64,000 nucleotides of DNA. Source: Paracoccaceae bacterium. GTDB taxonomy: Bacteria > Pseudomonadota > Alphaproteobacteria > Rhodobacterales > Rhodobacteraceae. Under the pieces are notes generated by a model. It was not told where the DNA came from and did not search any database. It was given only the letters and a program-made list of their open reading frames with translations. The translations under genes were made by a program, and so were the position numbers. The stretch is taken from assembly GCA_902543185.1 (NCBI GenBank), contig CACBXB010000007.1:46801-110800 (forward strand), written 5' to 3'. Shown in pieces: positions 53,137 to 63,610 of the stretch; the first letter of the stretch is position 1, and the number at the start of each line of letters is the position of its first letter.

Positions 53137-54792
53137 TTACCGAGTAAATTTTTTATGTTTTATCCTTTTAGGTTCAAGAGCATCTGGACCAAATCTTCTC
53201 TTCTTATCTTCTTCGTAATCTTCAAAGTTTCCTTCAAACCATTCCACGTGAGCGTCGCCTTCAAAAGCCATAATATGTGTGCAAATTCGATCTAGAAAAA
53301 AACGATCGTGGGATATAACGACTGCACATCCGGCAAAATCTACTAATGCATCTTCCAATGCACGAAGGGTCTCTACATCTAAGTCATTTGTGGGTTCATC
53401 TAATAACAAAACATTACCACCTGACTTTAAAAGGCGAGCCATATGAACCCTATTTCGCTCACCGCCGGATAACAAGGAAACTTTCTTTTGCTGATCCCCA
53501 CCTTTAAAATTAAATGATGAACAGTAGGCGCGCGAATTTACTTGAGCATCACCCAATTCAATTACTTCAGCTCCACCTGAAATCGCTTCCCATACAGTTT
53601 CGCCATCTTTCAGGTCGTCCCTAGATTGGTCTACATAAGATAGTTGAACTGTGTCACCATAGCTAACGGAACCCGAGTCTTCGCTTTCCTGTCCCGTAAG
53701 AACTTTAAATAGTGTTGATTTACCTGCGCCATTTGGTCCAATCACTCCTACGATTCCTCCCGGTGGTAGACTAAAACTGAGACCTTCAATGAGAAGTTTA
53801 TCTCCAATTGCTTTATTTAAGTTTTCAACTTCAATTACTTTTCCACCCAATCTTGGTCCATTTGGAATAACAATTTGAGCTCTTGATATTTTTTCACGTT
53901 CCGATTGTGTTGCTAAATCGTTGTAGGCGTTGATCCTGGCTTTTTGTTTGGCTTGACGTGCTTTTTGCCCCTGACGCATCCACTCTAATTCACGTTCCAA
54001 AGTTTTTTGTCTTGTCTTATCTTCGCGTGACTCTTGTTCTAGTCTTTTGGCCTTTTGCTCCAACCAACTTGAGTAATTGCCTTCATATGGAATGCCGCGA
54101 CCGCGATCCAATTCTAAGATCCAACCAGTTATGTCATCTAAGAAATATCTGTCATGTGTTACAATTAAGATCGTACCTTTGTAGTCAATTAAATGTTGCT
54201 GTAACCAAGCGATCGTCTCTGCGTCTAAATGGTTTGTAGGCTCATCAAGAAGCAGCATTTCCGGTGCTTCCAGCAGAAGCTTACATAGTGCAACACGGCG
54301 TTTTTCGCCGCCAGAGAGAGTTGTTACATCAGCACCGTCAGGAGGGCAGCGTAGAGCTTCCATACTAACGTCAATTTGACTATCTAAATCCCATAAATTC
54401 TCAGCATCTATTTGATCCTGAAGTTTCGCCATTTCATCTGCCGTTTCATCAGAATAGTTCATAGCTAAATCGTTATAACGGTCGAGAATTTCTTTTTTTG
54501 GAGCCACACCTAACATCACGTTTTCACGGACATTTTTTGATGAGTCCAATTCAGGTTCCTGGGGCAAATAGCCAACTTTTGCGCCTTCTGCAGACCATGC
54601 TTCACCAGAAAATTCTGTATCCAAACCAGCCATTATTTTCATCAATGTGGACTTTCCAGCTCCATTAACTCCAACCACGCCTATTTTAACGCCAGGTAAG
54701 AAGCTTAGGTTTATATTTTCAAAACATTTTTTCCCACCTGGATAAGTTTTTGATACACCTTGCATATGATAAACGTATTGATAAGCCGCCAT
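53137..54792 (-). CDS. ettA: energy-dependent translational throttle protein EttA (ABC-F ATPase)
   Basis: A 551-residue soluble protein with two ABC domains and no membrane part. First Walker A GVNGAGKST (near residue 40), signature LSGGEKRRVALCKLL; second Walker A GPNGAGKST (near 350), signature LSGGERNRVHMARLL, both with DEPTNHLD or DEPTNDLD. The linker between them (about 240-320) carries the positively charged arm of EttA (WMRQGQKARQAKQKARINAYNDL). It binds the ribosomal E site and gates the first step of elongation according to ATP level. Divergent from nadD. Confidence 0.95.
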   Translation of the reverse strand: MAAYQYVYHMQGVSKTYPGGKKCFENINLSFLPGVKIGVVGVNGAGKSTLMKIMAGLDTEFSGEAWSAEGAKVGYLPQEPELDSSKNVRENVMLGVAPKKEILDRYNDLAMNYSDETADEMAKLQDQIDAENLWDLDSQIDVSMEALRCPPDGADVTTLSGGEKRRVALCKLLLEAPEMLLLDEPTNHLDAETIAWLQQHLIDYKGTILIVTHDRYFLDDITGWILELDRGRGIPYEGNYSSWLEQKAKRLEQESREDKTRQKTLERELEWMRQGQKARQAKQKARINAYNDLATQSEREKISRAQIVIPNGPRLGGKVIEVENLNKAIGDKLLIEGLSFSLPPGGIVGVIGPNGAGKSTLFKVLTGQESEDSGSVSYGDTVQLSYVDQSRDDLKDGETVWEAISGGAEVIELGDAQVNSRAYCSSFNFKGGDQQKKVSLLSGGERNRVHMARLLKSGGNVLLLDEPTNDLDVETLRALEDALVDFAGCAVVISHDRFFLDRICTHIMAFEGDAHVEWFEGNFEDYEEDKKRRFGPDALEPKRIKHKKFTR

Positions 54793-54954
54793 TATTTACT
54801 CCACTTTTAACAACTTCATAGGAGAATACGCTTTCATTAGTTGATGAGCAATCGTTTAGTCTTAGAATAAGATGAGTGATTTGGTTTGGTGAAAAATTAT
54901 TGGGATCCAAACGTATAGAAAACTGGTAAAGAGCGAAATATAAAGAAGGTTATT

Positions 54955-55542
54955 GTGGGAATTTCTGATTTAATGTTTTTGGATGGCACAAAAATAGGTT
55001 TATTCGGTGGCTCATTTGACCCGCCGCATTTGGGTCATGTCCATTTCTGTTTTCAGGCTATAAAACTCTTCAATTTGGATAAAGTAATTTGGCTCATCAG
55101 TCCTGGAAATCCTTTAAAGACTAAGGCTCCAGCACCAATACACATTAGACTACAGCAAGCCCAAAAAATTATTCATAATCCCAAAGTTATTATCTCGAAA
55201 GTAGAAACTGAAATTGGTGCAGAGTATTCGTGGGAAACATTAGAATACCTATCTTTGAGGTACCCTAGAACGAAATTCGTTTGGCTAATGGGTTCTGACA
55301 ACTTGGCACAATTTCATTTGTGGAAAAACTGGAAATGGATCATCGAAAACTTTCCAATCGGTGTTCTTGCTCGGCCCCAAACCCGTCAAATGGGATTAAA
55401 TTCAAAAGTAGCAAAAATTTATAAAAGCTATAAGCTACCGGCGAACAAAGGAAGGCTTCTTCCCTACCAGCCTTCTCCCAGGTGGTGTTTCTCAAATATG
55501 CCTTTAGTGAAAGTTTCAAGTTCAGAAATTCGAAAAAAATAG
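54955..55542 (+). CDS. nadD: nicotinate-nucleotide adenylyltransferase
   Basis: A 195-residue enzyme that joins nicotinate mononucleotide and ATP to form deamido-NAD. The nucleotidyltransferase motif GLFGGSFDPPHLGHVHF sits at about residues 15-31, with WLMGSDNLAQFHLWKNWK near 115-133 and the ISSTxIR-like VKVSSSEIRKK at the end. A GTG at 54955 with AAGG five bases before it is used; an ATG six codons later is possible. It is divergent from ettA across a 160-base gap and convergent with the TerB-like gene. Confidence 0.92.
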   Translation: MGISDLMFLDGTKIGLFGGSFDPPHLGHVHFCFQAIKLFNLDKVIWLISPGNPLKTKAPAPIHIRLQQAQKIIHNPKVIISKVETEIGAEYSWETLEYLSLRYPRTKFVWLMGSDNLAQFHLWKNWKWIIENFPIGVLARPQTRQMGLNSKVAKIYKSYKLPANKGRLLPYQPSPRWCFSNMPLVKVSSSEIRKK

Positions 55543-55560
55543 ACTACTTGAAATAAATAT

Positions 55561-55992
55561 TTATTTGCTGATTGTCATGTGTCGAGCTCTTGAGCCTCTT
55601 TCGATGGCGGCTGCGTGTAGTCGGTCTATATTAAGTTCATATCTTATTTCTTCGAGCAATCTTAATTCAGTTTCAAAAATTAATCCATCTACTGCAGCTA
55701 CATCACAACATAAAGCATAAACGGTCTCGTTTAGTTCAGACGGTAGATGTTCTCTCACAAGGCCAAACAAGGCATCTAAACCATCCTCTTGTTCAAAGAG
55801 GTCAAAGACAGTTTGAGAAATTATATTTAATCTATCTATATCGTATTCTGCAAAAATAGGTAGATTATTAACGACAGTTTGAATTTTAACCAGTTCCGCA
55901 GTTCTTATATTGCTGTCGGATATAGCTATTGCCATCATCATGGCCACGATGCAATCTTGTGCTGTTAAAATTGGCGGTACTTCTCTGGACAT
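55561..55992 (-). CDS. TerB-like tellurite-resistance-family protein
   Basis: A 143-residue all-helical protein. MMMAIAISDSNIRTAELVKIQTVVNNLP (about 18-45) and CCDVAAVDGLIFETELRLLEEIRYELNI (about 95-122) are the two D/E-rich helix pairs of the TerB fold, which binds metal in other proteins. AAGGAG nine bases before the ATG at 55992 supports this start over a frame reaching 56061. Despite the family name, a role in tellurite resistance is unlikely for the single-domain marine form; its function is unknown. Divergent from lysK. Confidence 0.75.
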   Translation of the reverse strand: MSREVPPILTAQDCIVAMMMAIAISDSNIRTAELVKIQTVVNNLPIFAEYDIDRLNIISQTVFDLFEQEDGLDALFGLVREHLPSELNETVYALCCDVAAVDGLIFETELRLLEEIRYELNIDRLHAAAIERGSRARHMTISK

Positions 55993-56105
55993 TTTGAGTC
56001 TCCTTTGAAACAGCTTAATTCGAGAATATTGACCTATTTGATTTGTAGCAATAGTAAGCATGGGTTTTTGTAAAACAAATAGAAAACGATTCCTTGGAGT
56101 TTAAA

Positions 56106-57686
56106 ATGTTGGAAATGCGCGAAACAGGAATGGTTTCAAAGGCTTGGCCTTTCGATGAGGCGCGTCGTATACTAAAACGTTACGAAAAAAATCCACCAGA
56201 GAAAGGCTACGTCTTATTCGAAACCGGCTATGGCCCTTCAGGACTACCGCATATTGGTACTTTTGGAGAAGTAGCGCGGACGACAATGATAATGCGGGCT
56301 TTTCGTGAGATAAGCGATATTCCTGCTAAATTGATTTGTTTTTCAGATGATTTGGATGGAATGAGAAAAATCCCTGGTAATGTACCTAATAAAGCAACTT
56401 TAAGTGAGCACATTCAAAAACCTTTAACTTCTGTCCCTGATCCCTTTGGTAAATTTGAAAGTTTTGGGCATCATAATAATGCTATGCTGAGAAGATTTCT
56501 CGATACCTTTGGATTTGAATACGAGTTTTACTCAGCAACGGACTTTTACAAATCTGGTCAGTTTGATGATATTTTAAAGCGTGCAGTCGAAAAGTATGAT
56601 GAAATAATGCAGGTAATGCTAAAGTCTTTGCGTGATGAAAGAAAAAAAACATACTCTATTTTTTTGCCAATTCATCCTGAAACAGGGCGCGTTTTATACG
56701 TTCCATTAAATGACGTTGATGTAAAAACCTATACGATTTCTTTTGATGATGAAGATGGAAAATCTTGGAGCCTGCCGGTGACCGGCGGCAACGTTAAATT
56801 TCAGTGGAAACCAGATTTTGGTGCCCGTTGGGCCGCTCTAGGAGTGGATTTTGAGATGTACGGAAAAGACCATTCTACCAACACGCCAATTTATGATCGA
56901 ATTTGTAGAATACTAGGTCAAAGACCGCCTGAACATTTTACATATGAACTATTTTTAGATGACCAAGGTCAAAAAATTTCAAAGTCTTCCGGGAATGGGA
57001 TTTCGATAGATGAATGGCTAACTTATGCAAGTCCTGAAAGTTTAAGTTATTTCATGTATCAGAAGCCAAAAACAGCCAAGCGCTTGTACTTTGACGTTAT
57101 ACCAAAGGCTGTTGATGAATATCATCAACAGCTAAGGGCCTATGATACACAAGATGTAAAGTCTAAAGCTACAAACCCTATTTTTCACATACATGGCAAT
57201 ACTGCACCCAAGTCCGATATGGTTGTACCATTTAGTATGTTATTAAATCTTGCTGCAGTGGCTAACGCCGAAGATAAAGACCAGCTTTGGGGTTTTATTA
57301 AAAGATATGCGCAAGACGCATCTCCAGAGAATAATCCCCAACTTGATCAAGCCGCTTCTTTTGCAATTAGTTACTATAATGATTTTGTTAAACCACAGAA
57401 GGTGTACAGATTACCCACTACTGTCGAGAGGGAAGCCTTAATGGATTTAAGCAGAATGCTGAGTGATTTCAAAGGTAATCGAGATGCCGAAAAACTTCAG
57501 TCTATTGTCTTTGCATGTGGTCGTGAGAAATTTGATCCATTGAGAGAATGGTTTACGGCTTTATATGAGGTTCTGCTAGGTGCTAGCCAAGGTCCAAGGT
57601 TTGGGGGCTTTATAGCACTTTATGGTATTGAAGAGACAATTCAGCTTATCGAAAAAGCTTTAGATGGAGTGTTTGTAAAAGATTGA
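56106..57686 (+). CDS. lysK: class I lysyl-tRNA synthetase
   Basis: A 526-residue class I LysRS, the archaeal-type enzyme that replaces class II LysS in many alphaproteobacteria. The HIGH-like motif is [13 protein letters not shown] (about residues 42-54) and the KMSKS-like motif is [11 protein letters not shown] (near 287-297). [18 protein letters not shown] in between contacts the active site. The C-terminal 200 residues form the helical anticodon-binding part. GGAG six bases before the ATG at 56106 fixes the start. It is followed by a small gene on the same strand. Confidence 0.95.
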   Translation: MLEMRETGMVSKAWPFDEARRILKRYEKNPPEKGYVLFETGYGPSGLPHIGTFGEVARTTMIMRAFREISDIPAKLICFSDDLDGMRKIPGNVPNKATLSEHIQKPLTSVPDPFGKFESFGHHNNAMLRRFLDTFGFEYEFYSATDFYKSGQFDDILKRAVEKYDEIMQVMLKSLRDERKKTYSIFLPIHPETGRVLYVPLNDVDVKTYTISFDDEDGKSWSLPVTGGNVKFQWKPDFGARWAALGVDFEMYGKDHSTNTPIYDRICRILGQRPPEHFTYELFLDDQGQKISKSSGNGISIDEWLTYASPESLSYFMYQKPKTAKRLYFDVIPKAVDEYHQQLRAYDTQDVKSKATNPIFHIHGNTAPKSDMVVPFSMLLNLAAVANAEDKDQLWGFIKRYAQDASPENNPQLDQAASFAISYYNDFVKPQKVYRLPTTVEREALMDLSRMLSDFKGNRDAEKLQSIVFACGREKFDPLREWFTALYEVLLGASQGPRFGGFIALYGIEETIQLIEKALDGVFVKD

Positions 57687-57731
57687 CGAACCCAAATTTG
57701 GACCTAATTTCTATTCAAATTGGAGGAAGTT

Positions 57732-58130
57732 GTGTTAAGATTTATAGCCGTTATTTTTATTTTTATTTCTACAATATCAGCTGCAGATGAGCAGGCTGAC
57801 ATACAAAATACGATATCTAGTCAATTAGAGGCTTTTGCTTCGGATGATTTCACCGAAGCGTTTACCCATGCGAGCCCTGGAATCAAGGATATTTTTGGCT
57901 CGGTTGATAATTTTTCAAGAATGGTAAAAAAAGGCTACCCAATGGTATGGCGTTATAATAATTTTCAATTTTTAAAATTGGAAGAAACGCTGGATGGGTA
58001 TTCTCAAATTGTGCGCATTACTGATAGAAAAGATCAGCTTTTCTTGCTAAAGTATTTTATGAAAAATATATCAGGAATATGGAAAATCTCAGGCGTAGCA
58101 ATTATCGAGAACAGTGATTTTTCTGCATAA
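57732..58130 (+). CDS. DUF4864 secreted protein
   Basis: A 132-residue protein with a signal peptide (MLRFIAVIFIFISTISA, cut before ADEQ). The mature part matches the DUF4864 pattern: IQNTISSQLEAFASDDFTEAFTHASPGIKDIFGSVDNFSRMVKKGYPMVW. It has an NTF2-like shape and ends with WKISGVAIIE. The start is the GTG at 57732, five bases behind GGAGG, a clear ribosome site; the TTG at 57720 would overlap it. Role unknown. It lies 45 bases after lysK. Confidence 0.8.
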   Translation: MLRFIAVIFIFISTISAADEQADIQNTISSQLEAFASDDFTEAFTHASPGIKDIFGSVDNFSRMVKKGYPMVWRYNNFQFLKLEETLDGYSQIVRITDRKDQLFLLKYFMKNISGIWKISGVAIIENSDFSA

Positions 58131-58191
58131 AGTATTTTGGTGCATTGTTAGTTGTTAAAATTAACCTTGAAATAACTATCTTTATCCTATG

Positions 58192-60378
58192 TTAACTAAG
58201 CTTTGGTTTGCTTTTGCCCCGGTAAGCGCGTGTTCCACCGCGGCCTGCTGTAGATCTTGGATTATTTGTTTTTGAAACTGCTTCTATAGCGCTTTGCCGA
58301 GCCAGAGGATCATCGGCAACGGCCAGATCAACTGCTTCCAGTCGCTGAATTTCATCCCTTAGTTTTGCAGCCTCTTCAAACTCCAAGTTCTCTGCGGCTT
58401 TCCGCATGTCGGTGCGCATACCTTCTAGAACAGTTTGGAGATTAGCCCCAGCCATTGGTTTTTCAACTATCGCTGTGACCCTGGACTGATCTGTATCGCC
58501 TTTGTAAAGTCCAGCCAAAATGTCATCGACATTTTTCTTTACTGTTTCAGGAGTTATGCCGTTTTCTTGATTGTATTTAGCTTGTTTAGCCCGCCGTCTG
58601 TCTGTTTCTGCAATTGCTCTCTCCATAGAACCAGTAATGCGATCAGCATACATTATTACTCTGCCATTTTCGTTTCTTGCAGCTCTACCTATCGTTTGAA
58701 TGAGCGAAGTCTCGGATCTTAGGAAACCTTCTTTGTCAGCATCCAAAATGGCTACTAATCCACATTCAGGTATATCAAGACCTTCTCTTAAGAGATTGAT
58801 CCCAACTAGTACATCAAACGCCCCTAATCTCAAATCTCTGAGTATTTCAATTCGTTCAATAGTATCTATATCAGAATGCATATACCGTACTCTTACACCC
58901 TGTTCATTCAAATATTCAGTAAGATCCTCCGCCATTCTTTTTGTAAGAGTTGTAACTAGTGTTCTGAAGCCATTTTGAGCCATCTTTCTGACTTCATCTA
59001 AAAGATCATCAACTTGCATCTCTACAGGCCGAATTTCAACTTCCGGGTCAAGGAGCCCAGTGGGGCGTATAACTTGTTCCGTAAACACTCCACCAGTTTG
59101 ATCTAATTCCCATCCACCAGGAGTTGCTGAAACATAAATTGATTGTGGGCGCATAGCGTCCCACTCTTCAAATTTTAATGGACGGTTATCCATACAAGAC
59201 GGCAGGCGAAAGCCATGTTCTGCTAAAGTAAATTTTCGGCGATAATCTCCTCGGTACATTCCCCCAATCTGAGGAATGCTCACGTGACTTTCGTCAGCAA
59301 AAACAATTGCATTGTCTGGTATAAATTCAAATAAAGTGGGTGGGGGTTCTCCTGGCGCTCTGCCAGTGAGATATCTGGAATAATTTTCAATTCCATTGCA
59401 TACGCCCGTAGCTTCAAGCATTTCCAAATCAAAATTAGTTCTTTGTTCGAGTCTTTGTGCCTCCAGTAATTTGCCTTCTAAAACCAGGTTGTCCAGTCTT
59501 TGGCGAAGTTCCTTTTTTATCCCAATTATCGCCTGTTGCATTGTGGGTTTTGGTGTCACGTAATGAGAGTTGGCATAAACGCGAATTCTTTCTAGACTAT
59601 TAGTTTTTTCACCTGTAAGTGGATCGAATTCAAATATGTTTTCTAGTTCTTCGCCAAAAAAAGAAAGCCTCCAGGCTCGATCCTCGAGGTGTGCTGGAAA
59701 AACCTCCAAGACATCACCCCGGACTCTAAATGTACCTCTTTGAAAGGCTTGGTCATTTCGACGATATTGTTGTGCTACCAGATCAGTCATAATTTGGCGT
59801 TGATCATAAGATTGGCCAGACTTGAGATCTTGGGTCATAGCACCATAAGTTTCAACTGAACCAATACCGTAAATGCACGACACCGAAGCGACGATAACTA
59901 CATCATCTCTTTCCAAGAGCGCCCGAGTTGCAGAGTGGCGCATTCGGTCAATTTGCTCATTTATCTGGCTCTCTTTTTCTATATACGTATCGGATCTCGG
60001 CACATAGGCTTCTGGTTGATAGTAATCGTAATAACTTACAAAATATTCTACGGCATTGTTTGGGAAAAATCCTTTAAATTCACCATATAACTGAGCTGCT
60101 AAAGTTTTATTTGGTGCCAAGATAATTGCTGGTTTTTGGGTACTCTCAATTATGTGTGCCATTGTAAAAGTTTTACCAGTTCCGGTAGCTCCTAAAAGGA
60201 CTTGATCTTGCTCATTTGCCTGGATTCCGCTCGCCAGCTCTTTTATGGCGCTGGGCTGGTCACCAGCTGGGATAAAGTCTGTATTCAAAACAAATTTTTT
60301 GCCGCCTTCTAGTTTTTCACGACTGCCTGGCAGGTCTGATTGCGCATTTGCTAATGAGATTTCTGACTTGTTTTCCAA
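58192..60378 (-). CDS. uvrB: excinuclease ABC subunit B
   Basis: A 728-residue damage-recognition helicase of nucleotide excision repair. Walker A GATGTGKT is at residues 63-70. The beta-hairpin block [22 protein letters not shown] (near 115-137) inserts at the lesion. [21 protein letters not shown] (DEAD-like motif II) and [15 protein letters not shown] (motif VI, Q/R-rich) follow. [20 protein letters not shown] near 670 is the UvrC-binding UVR domain. The tail [17 protein letters not shown] is a basic extension. It acts with UvrA and UvrC, neither of which is in the window. Confidence 0.97.
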   Translation of the reverse strand: MENKSEISLANAQSDLPGSREKLEGGKKFVLNTDFIPAGDQPSAIKELASGIQANEQDQVLLGATGTGKTFTMAHIIESTQKPAIILAPNKTLAAQLYGEFKGFFPNNAVEYFVSYYDYYQPEAYVPRSDTYIEKESQINEQIDRMRHSATRALLERDDVVIVASVSCIYGIGSVETYGAMTQDLKSGQSYDQRQIMTDLVAQQYRRNDQAFQRGTFRVRGDVLEVFPAHLEDRAWRLSFFGEELENIFEFDPLTGEKTNSLERIRVYANSHYVTPKPTMQQAIIGIKKELRQRLDNLVLEGKLLEAQRLEQRTNFDLEMLEATGVCNGIENYSRYLTGRAPGEPPPTLFEFIPDNAIVFADESHVSIPQIGGMYRGDYRRKFTLAEHGFRLPSCMDNRPLKFEEWDAMRPQSIYVSATPGGWELDQTGGVFTEQVIRPTGLLDPEVEIRPVEMQVDDLLDEVRKMAQNGFRTLVTTLTKRMAEDLTEYLNEQGVRVRYMHSDIDTIERIEILRDLRLGAFDVLVGINLLREGLDIPECGLVAILDADKEGFLRSETSLIQTIGRAARNENGRVIMYADRITGSMERAIAETDRRRAKQAKYNQENGITPETVKKNVDDILAGLYKGDTDQSRVTAIVEKPMAGANLQTVLEGMRTDMRKAAENLEFEEAAKLRDEIQRLEAVDLAVADDPLARQSAIEAVSKTNNPRSTAGRGGTRAYRGKSKPKLS

Positions 60379-60490
60379 AATAAATCCGCTTTAAATATAA
60401 ATTTTATTTGGCCGTCAAATGAGGGCTTGTTATCTCTTGTACACCAATACGCTTTACTGGCATATATAGGTCGATAGGGGGAGTCTGTCC

Positions 60491-60802
60491 ATGCGCGCAA
60501 GAATTTATAAACCATCTAAAACGGCAATGTCGTCTGGTCTTGCTAAAACTAAATCTTGGATTTTGGAATTTACGCCGGAGAGTACAAGCGAAATTGATCC
60601 TTTAATGGGCTGGACATCTTCTGGTGACACTCAATCACAGGTCACCCTAACGTTTAAAACTAAGCAAGCAGCTATTGATTATGCCGAAGAAAATGGAATT
60701 GATGCTCAGGTGACTGAACCTAAAAAGAGAAAGTTTAATGTTCGGACAGGTGGGTACGGCGAAAACTTTGCAACTAATCGTCGTGGTGCTTGGACGCATT
60801 AA
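60491..60802 (+). CDS. NDUFS4-like complex I accessory subunit
   Basis: A 103-residue ETC complex I subunit-conserved-region protein, the bacterial relative of the mitochondrial 18-kDa NDUFS4 subunit. MRARIYKPSKTAMSSGLAKTKSWILEF, DPLMGWTSSGDTQSQVTLTF and the FNVRTGGYGENFATNRRGAWTH tail are all conserved across Alphaproteobacteria. GGGGAG before the ATG supports the start. It lies away from the nuo operon, as in relatives. It helps assemble or stabilise NADH dehydrogenase at the N-module. Confidence 0.93.
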   Translation: MRARIYKPSKTAMSSGLAKTKSWILEFTPESTSEIDPLMGWTSSGDTQSQVTLTFKTKQAAIDYAEENGIDAQVTEPKKRKFNVRTGGYGENFATNRRGAWTH

Positions 60803-60839
60803 AAATTTTATAATCTTCAAAGGTTGAACTGAATATTTT

Positions 60840-62453
60840 ATGCGACACGGTGGACAAATTCTGATCGATCAACTTAGAATTCAGGGTGTTAAACGTGTTT
60901 TCTGTATTCCTGGGGAAAGTTATCTTGCTGCACTAGATGGATTATTTGAAAGTGGAATAGAAACAATAATTGGGCGTCATGAGGGTGGCGTAGCTATGAT
61001 GGCTGAGGCTTATGGAAAGTTAACAGGCGAGCCTGGCGTGGCTTTTGTAACCCGTGGTCCTGGAGCAACTAATGCTTGCTCGGGAATACATGTTGCGTTC
61101 CAGGATAGTACACCACTGATTCTTTTAGTTGGCCAAGTTGCAAGTGATCAGCGTGACCGGGAAGCATTTCAGGAAATAGAGTATAGAAAAATGTTTGAGC
61201 CACTTGCAAAATGGGTTGCAGAGATAGATAAAGCGGACCGAATACCTGAATATATTGCCAGAGCTTTTAGTGTTGCATGCTCTGGACGACCCGGACCGGT
61301 CGTTCTAGCAATCCCAGAGGATATATTGGCGGCAGATTGTGACGTACCTGATGCAAAACCCGTTGTTGAAGTAAACCAAGGTGCAGATACAAATATGGTG
61401 GCGGAAATTGTTGGTAAAATAGCAGAAGCCAAGCGCCCTTTTTGTATTGTTGGTGGATCAAAGTGGTCTAAAAAAGCCTCTATTAACTTAGAAAAACTTT
61501 CAGAACAAATGTCTTTACCTATTGGTACCTCATTTAGGTGCCAGGATTTTATTGATAATAGGCATCCAAATTATATGGGTGATGTAGGTCTAGGTATAAA
61601 CCCTAAATTAAAAGAATATATCAAATCAGCGGATTTGATATTATGTCTTGGCGCTAGATTAGGTGAAAATACAACTGGTGGGTACAGTTTGTTAAATATT
61701 CCAAACCCCAAAAGTCCGCTTATTCATATTCACCCAGACCCTAATGAGTTAGGAAGTGTTTACATACCTGACATATCCTTGGCCTGCAATAGTTCGGATT
61801 TCTTGGAGAGAGCGGTGGCTTGCGCGGTGAAAATAAGAAGTGATTTAACAAGTCTCAAGAACAATTATAATTCTTGGAGAGAGCCTTTCGAAACCCCTGG
61901 TTTGGTAAAAATGGAGCAAATAATATTGCAATTAAATCATGTGCTTGCGGAGGATTCTATTGTCACCAATGGAGCTGGAAATTACGCTGCATGGCTGCAT
62001 AGATATTTTCAGTATAAATCATTTAAAACCCAATTGGCCCCAACTTCTGGATCTATGGGTTATGGTATACCTGCAGCTATTAGTGCTAAATTAGAATATC
62101 CAAGCACTGAGGTGGTTTGTTTGGCTGGTGATGGTTGTGCTCAAATGTCTATTCAAGAATTTGGTACAGCCATGCAATATAATGCAAATATTATCATTAT
62201 TGTTTCAAATAATGGGATTTATGGAACAATACGAATGCATCAAGAGCGCACCTATCCTGGACGAATATCGGGTACAGATATGTTAAATCCTGATTTTGCT
62301 TTGCTTGCGCAGGCATATGGTGGTTTTGGTGAAACTGTAGCAAAAACTGAAGATTTTATACCGGCGTTTGAGCGAGCTAGGTCATCAGGTAAGCCAGCAA
62401 TTATAGAATTAAAAACAGATCCCCTTGCTCTTTCACCAACAACACCCAGTTAA
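60840..62453 (+). CDS. thiamine diphosphate-dependent enzyme, acetolactate-synthase-like
   Basis: A 537-residue ThDP enzyme. The cofactor-activating glutamate is in IGRHEGGVAMMAEAYG (E48). RGPGATNACSGIHVAFQDSTPLILLVGQ follows, and the diphosphate-binding motif GDGCAQMS begins at G430 and ends with IIIVSNNGIYGT. All three domains (Pyr, central, PP) are present. It lacks a neighbouring small subunit gene, so it is more likely a catabolic relative (for example an alpha-keto acid decarboxylase, or a sulfoacetaldehyde- or oxalate-type enzyme) than IlvB/IlvI. Substrate unknown. It follows the NDUFS4 gene by 37 bases and is convergent with rmuC. Confidence 0.82.
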   Translation: MRHGGQILIDQLRIQGVKRVFCIPGESYLAALDGLFESGIETIIGRHEGGVAMMAEAYGKLTGEPGVAFVTRGPGATNACSGIHVAFQDSTPLILLVGQVASDQRDREAFQEIEYRKMFEPLAKWVAEIDKADRIPEYIARAFSVACSGRPGPVVLAIPEDILAADCDVPDAKPVVEVNQGADTNMVAEIVGKIAEAKRPFCIVGGSKWSKKASINLEKLSEQMSLPIGTSFRCQDFIDNRHPNYMGDVGLGINPKLKEYIKSADLILCLGARLGENTTGGYSLLNIPNPKSPLIHIHPDPNELGSVYIPDISLACNSSDFLERAVACAVKIRSDLTSLKNNYNSWREPFETPGLVKMEQIILQLNHVLAEDSIVTNGAGNYAAWLHRYFQYKSFKTQLAPTSGSMGYGIPAAISAKLEYPSTEVVCLAGDGCAQMSIQEFGTAMQYNANIIIIVSNNGIYGTIRMHQERTYPGRISGTDMLNPDFALLAQAYGGFGETVAKTEDFIPAFERARSSGKPAIIELKTDPLALSPTTPS

Positions 62454-62467
62454 CATTTCTCATCAAA

Positions 62468-63610
62468 TTATTTTACTTCATCGAGTTTAATAACTTTTTC
62501 CAAATTTTCGTTAGATATTTCTTCAAAATCAAAGTTATCCAGTCGTTTTGCCCTACGACCAGCCTTATCAGCACTTATTTTGATATCTGAAATATCTTTT
62601 GCTGCTTGATTAAAGTGACGATCTAGACTTTCAACTCTTATTCCTAGACGATCGACATCTTGATAAAGTAATGTTAATTCGTTTCTTATAGCACCAGCTT
62701 GTTCACGCATCCGTGCATCTTTAAGAATTGCCCGCATCGTGTTGAGTGTTGCCATACATGTGGTGGGTGAAACTATCCAAACTCTAGCAGAAAAACCTTC
62801 TCTAACTAAGTCAGAAAAGTTTGCGTGCAATTCTGCATAGACAGCTTCTGATGGCAAAAATAATATTGCCCCATCTGCTGTCTCGCCCTCAACTATGTAT
62901 TTTTCAGAGATATCTTTAATGTGCTTTCGAACTGATGTTCGAAATAATCGGACTGCGGTAGAAGTTTCTGTTTCGGATGAGGCATTTCGAAGTGCTTCAT
63001 AAGCCTCCAGTGGAAATTTACTGTCTATAACGATTGGTCCAGGCGGGTTCGGAAGTTTTATCAAGCAATCGGCTCTTTTACCGGTGGATAATGTGGCCTG
63101 CAATTCAAAGCCGTCGCTGGGTAAAGCTTTAGAAACTATATCTGTTAGCTGAATTTCGCCAAAGGCACCTCTGGTTTGTTTATTTGATAGAATATCCTGA
63201 AGACTTAAAACGTCTCCAGATAATTTTGTTATTTTTTCTTGCGCTTTATCTATAGCGCTAAGGCGCTGTTGAAGATCGCCAAGTGATTGCGCAGTTCTTC
63301 GTGACGAGTGGGATAGGTTTTCGTTCATCTGAAGTTGGACTTTTGCTAGTCTTTCCTCCATCACGTTGATCATAGATAGTTGTGCTTTAGCTTGAGCTTC
63401 CGACACAGTTTGTAATCCACCTGTGAGACGCTCTTGACCCTCACTCAGCTTCTGAATTTTGTCTCCAACGATGTTTAAGTGATCGATAACCGGCTTGTGG
63501 GAATTTGTAGAATTGAATCGCGGACGTAGCATTAAATAAAACACTAAAATGAGCAAAACGGCTATGCTCAAAATTAGAGCGATCAGGACTGGTGAGAGAT
63601 TTAGGTACAT
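62468..63610 (-). CDS. rmuC: RmuC-family DNA recombination protein
   Basis: A 380-residue membrane-anchored protein. A single N-terminal helix (about 7-28) is followed by a long coiled coil (about 45-140, rich in Q, E and L) and a C-terminal nuclease-like domain with KRADCLIKLPNPPGPIVIDSKFPLEAY and GAILFLPSEAVYAELH, the family's conserved blocks. Its stop lies 15 bases from the convergent ThDP gene. The start codon shares its A with the stop of mutL (TGATG), so both are expressed together, a common arrangement in this lineage. RmuC limits inversion rearrangements. Confidence 0.92.
   Translation of the reverse strand: MYLNLSPVLIALILSIAVLLILVFYLMLRPRFNSTNSHKPVIDHLNIVGDKIQKLSEGQERLTGGLQTVSEAQAKAQLSMINVMEERLAKVQLQMNENLSHSSRRTAQSLGDLQQRLSAIDKAQEKITKLSGDVLSLQDILSNKQTRGAFGEIQLTDIVSKALPSDGFELQATLSTGKRADCLIKLPNPPGPIVIDSKFPLEAYEALRNASSETETSTAVRLFRTSVRKHIKDISEKYIVEGETADGAILFLPSEAVYAELHANFSDLVREGFSARVWIVSPTTCMATLNTMRAILKDARMREQAGAIRNELTLLYQDVDRLGIRVESLDRHFNQAAKDISDIKISADKAGRRAKRLDNFDFEEISNENLEKVIKLDEVK

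Noticed and set aside
55561..55992. Tellurite resistance function for the TerB-like gene
   Set aside because: Only the fold is similar; no ter operon surrounds it.
60840..62453. Sulfoacetaldehyde acetyltransferase (Xsc)
   Set aside because: Somewhat short for Xsc, and no phosphotransacetylase or sulfite exporter gene is nearby; not supportable from motifs.
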